Origin: Candidatus Dormiibacterota bacterium
GTDB lineage: Bacteria; Chloroflexota; Dormibacteria; Aeolococcales; Bog-877
Direction of reading: 5' to 3'
Assembly (NCBI GenBank): GCA_027313505.1
Contig: DAHVDN010000034.1
Location: 1-32,015 of the forward strand
DNA length: 32,015 nucleotides
Part shown: piece by piece, positions 30,663-32,015 of the stretch
Layout: every line of letters starts with the position of its first letter
Numbering within the stretch: position 1 is the first letter of the stretch
Translations under genes and position numbers: made by a program
Notes under the pieces: model-generated
Database searches by the model: none
The model's input: only the letters and a program-made list of their open reading frames with translations
Told to the model about the DNA's origin: nothing

Positions 30663-31271
30663 ATGGCCTGGTCACTAGAAGGGACCTACTTCGAGAATTG
30701 CTCCTGCGACATGGTGTGTCCCTGTAGTACCTCCGGCCTCACCATGGCCGCCGATCAGGATCGCTGCCGGGTGGTGATGGCCTTCCACATCGGGGTCGGT
30801 GATGTGGAGGGGGTTGACGTGAGTGGTAAGACGGTCGTGGTCGTAGCCGACACGCCGCCGGTCATGGCCGATGGCAATTGGCGCGTCGGACTGGTGATGG
30901 ATGCCGCCGCGTCGCCCGAGCAGGTGGAGAAGCTCCACGCAGTGTTCGGGGGACAGGTCGGCGGCCCCATGGCGATGCTAAGTCCGCTCATCGGCGAGCT
31001 GCTCGGAATGGAGATGGCCCCAATCGACTACCGGGATGCCGGACGCCGCCATTCCATAAAGGTTGGGTCCATGGTGGACATCGAAATCGAGGATTTCGTG
31101 GCCCCGGGCAATCCCACAGGGGAAATCGAGAAGCTGACTGGGGTTTTCCACCCGGCCAGTTCCACTTTGACGGTTGCCAAAGCCAACCGATCGCAGGTAG
31201 ACGCGTTCGGGTTGTCCTTTTCCAACACCGGCAAGAACGGGCACTCGGCGCCATTTGCCTGGGCGTCCTGA
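30663..31271 (+). CDS. DUF1326 domain protein
   Basis: A 202-residue protein matching DUF1326: MAWSLEGTYFENCSCDMVCP opens the family with four cysteines (C13, C15, C19, C21), a likely metal or cluster site, and FGGQVGGPMAML and TGEIEKLTGVFHPASSTLTV are in the usual places. The function of DUF1326 is not established, but its genes often stand with DUF2182 genes, as here. The ATG at 30663 has AAGGAGGA upstream and fits the family start; an upstream GTG at 30621 is unlikely. The stop overlaps the following gene's probable start. A strong promoter lies just upstream. Confidence 0.88.
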   Translation: MAWSLEGTYFENCSCDMVCPCSTSGLTMAADQDRCRVVMAFHIGVGDVEGVDVSGKTVVVVADTPPVMADGNWRVGLVMDAAASPEQVEKLHAVFGGQVGGPMAMLSPLIGELLGMEMAPIDYRDAGRRHSIKVGSMVDIEIEDFVAPGNPTGEIEKLTGVFHPASSTLTVAKANRSQVDAFGLSFSNTGKNGHSAPFAWAS

Positions 31272-32014
31272 TCCGAGCGACGCCAGGTCGGCGGCCGCTG
31301 TGGCCGCCGACCTCGCTACTTCTACTCCTGGCCGCCGGCGCCTGGGTCGGCATCGTGGTGGCGGCTGGTCACATGGGATCGATGCCCTCCACCATGGGGC
31401 TCGGGCTGGGATCCTTTGTGGCCCTGTGGGTGCTGATGGTGGCGGCCATGATGCTGCCATCGGTTGCGCCATTCGCCGCGCTTTATACCCGCACCTTCAC
31501 GGACCATTGGGGAGTCCGCCTGGCAGCTTTCGCGGCCGGGTACCTGGTGGTGTGGAGCCTTGCAGCCGTTCCCGCCTACTGGTTGGCTTGGATCGTTGAC
31601 CACCTGGCCAGCGGTCACCCGGCGGTGGCAACCGGCCTGGGGGTGGCCATCTTCGCCGGCTGCGGAATCTATCAACTGAGTCCTCTCAAACAGCGCTGCC
31701 TGATTCGCTGCCGCTCCACCCTCGGTTTGTTGTTGCAATATGGGTCCCTGCGCGGACGCGCGCGCGATCTGCGCGCCGGCCTCACCCACGGCGCGTATTG
31801 CCTGGCCTGCTGCTGGGCGCTGATGGCCGTGCTCATCGCCCTGGGGTTCATGAATCTGGTGGCCATGGTGGTGCTCACAGCGATCGTACTGATTGAGAAA
31901 ACCCCCCGGTGGGGCCACCGCGCAGGCCAGGCCGCGGGGCTGGCAGCCCTCTTGCTGGGCGTCTTGGTGCTCTTTCAGCCCGGTCTGGCACCGGGGCTCC
32001 ACCTGGGCGGCTAG
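31268..32014 (+). CDS. DUF2182 integral membrane protein
   Basis: A polytopic membrane protein of the DUF2182 (predicted metal-binding) family, about 248 residues. Signatures are LWVLMVAAMMLPSVAPFAAL (second TM region), AFAAGYLVVWSLAAVPAYW, CGIYQLSPLKQRCLIRCR and the LTHGAYCLACCWALMAV segment with three cysteines, each typical. About six TM helices are visible, the first being SLLLLLAAGAWVGIVVAA. The start is uncertain: no ATG, GTG or TTG lies in frame before the first TM helix near the previous stop. A CTG at 31268, overlapping the DUF1326 stop, is a possibility, giving tight coupling. The frame closes at the TAG in 32012-32014. It probably works with the DUF1326 protein at the membrane. Confidence 0.82.
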   Translation: MIRATPGRRPLWPPTSLLLLLAAGAWVGIVVAAGHMGSMPSTMGLGLGSFVALWVLMVAAMMLPSVAPFAALYTRTFTDHWGVRLAAFAAGYLVVWSLAAVPAYWLAWIVDHLASGHPAVATGLGVAIFAGCGIYQLSPLKQRCLIRCRSTLGLLLQYGSLRGRARDLRAGLTHGAYCLACCWALMAVLIALGFMNLVAMVVLTAIVLIEKTPRWGHRAGQAAGLAALLLGVLVLFQPGLAPGLHLGG

Positions 32015-32015
32015 G

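Noticed and set aside
30878-31267. Upstream extension of the DUF2182 frame to 30878
   Set aside because: It lies wholly within the DUF1326 gene in another frame, and has the composition of a shadow.

Overview
This is a GC-rich stretch of a bacterial chromosome. Several genes lack a ribosome binding site and instead have a TANNNT -10 hexamer 6-10 bases before the ATG, a leaderless style common in actinobacteria. The gene types (VOC/HxlR cassette, DUF1326-DUF2182 pair, IS1634- and ISNCY-type elements) fit an actinobacterium or a Chloroflexota/Dormibacterota-like soil lineage. No rRNA, tRNA or housekeeping marker is present, so the taxon stays open.

The window reads as a defence or genomic island in a patchwork of insertion-sequence debris. 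Positions 1-3840 hold a transposase remnant, a small XRE regulator, two uncharacterised proteins (one with a PD-(D/E)XK-like signature) and IS21-like end repeats. At 3961-5844 lies a well-preserved IS1634-type element inserted into the 3' part of a Lon substrate-binding-domain gene, whose reading frame now ends inside the IS. A HARE-HTH protein (6519-6923) faces a three-gene minus-strand operon (15412 to 7026): a UvrD-like helicase with a RecB/Cas4-like nuclease end, an SF2 restriction helicase, and a beta-class N6-adenine methyltransferase. The three overlap by 8 bases at each junction and look like a type III-like restriction-modification system extended by a helicase-nuclease.

The most notable region is 16131-19840. 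A compact plus-strand operon encodes a complete ubiquitin-like conjugation pathway: a 72-residue multiubiquitin-type Ubl, an E2-like protein with one cysteine, a JAB/JAMM deconjugase and a short ThiF/MoeB-type E1. Divergent from it is an XRE-ImmA/IrrE regulator-protease pair, with a perfect palindrome between them. Just downstream is a stand-alone FtsH-like (M41) zinc peptidase without its AAA+ domain. Further on come a protein with a PD-(D/E)XK signature (20039-21325) and a VapD endoribonuclease (21752-22165).

From 22266 to 27390 the sequence is sparse and eroded. It contains a secreted protein, a uracil-DNA-glycosylase-fold protein, a cytidine-deaminase-family protein, an IS256 transposase tail, two kinds of dispersed repeat and decayed VOC/SRPBCC genes. 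Positions 27394-29335 hold a VOC/membrane-protein operon divergent from an HxlR-type regulator, with a shared palindromic operator. A frameshifted ISNCY-type transposase (29359-30530) separates this from a DUF1326-DUF2182 operon with its own strong promoter, which runs to the end of the window.
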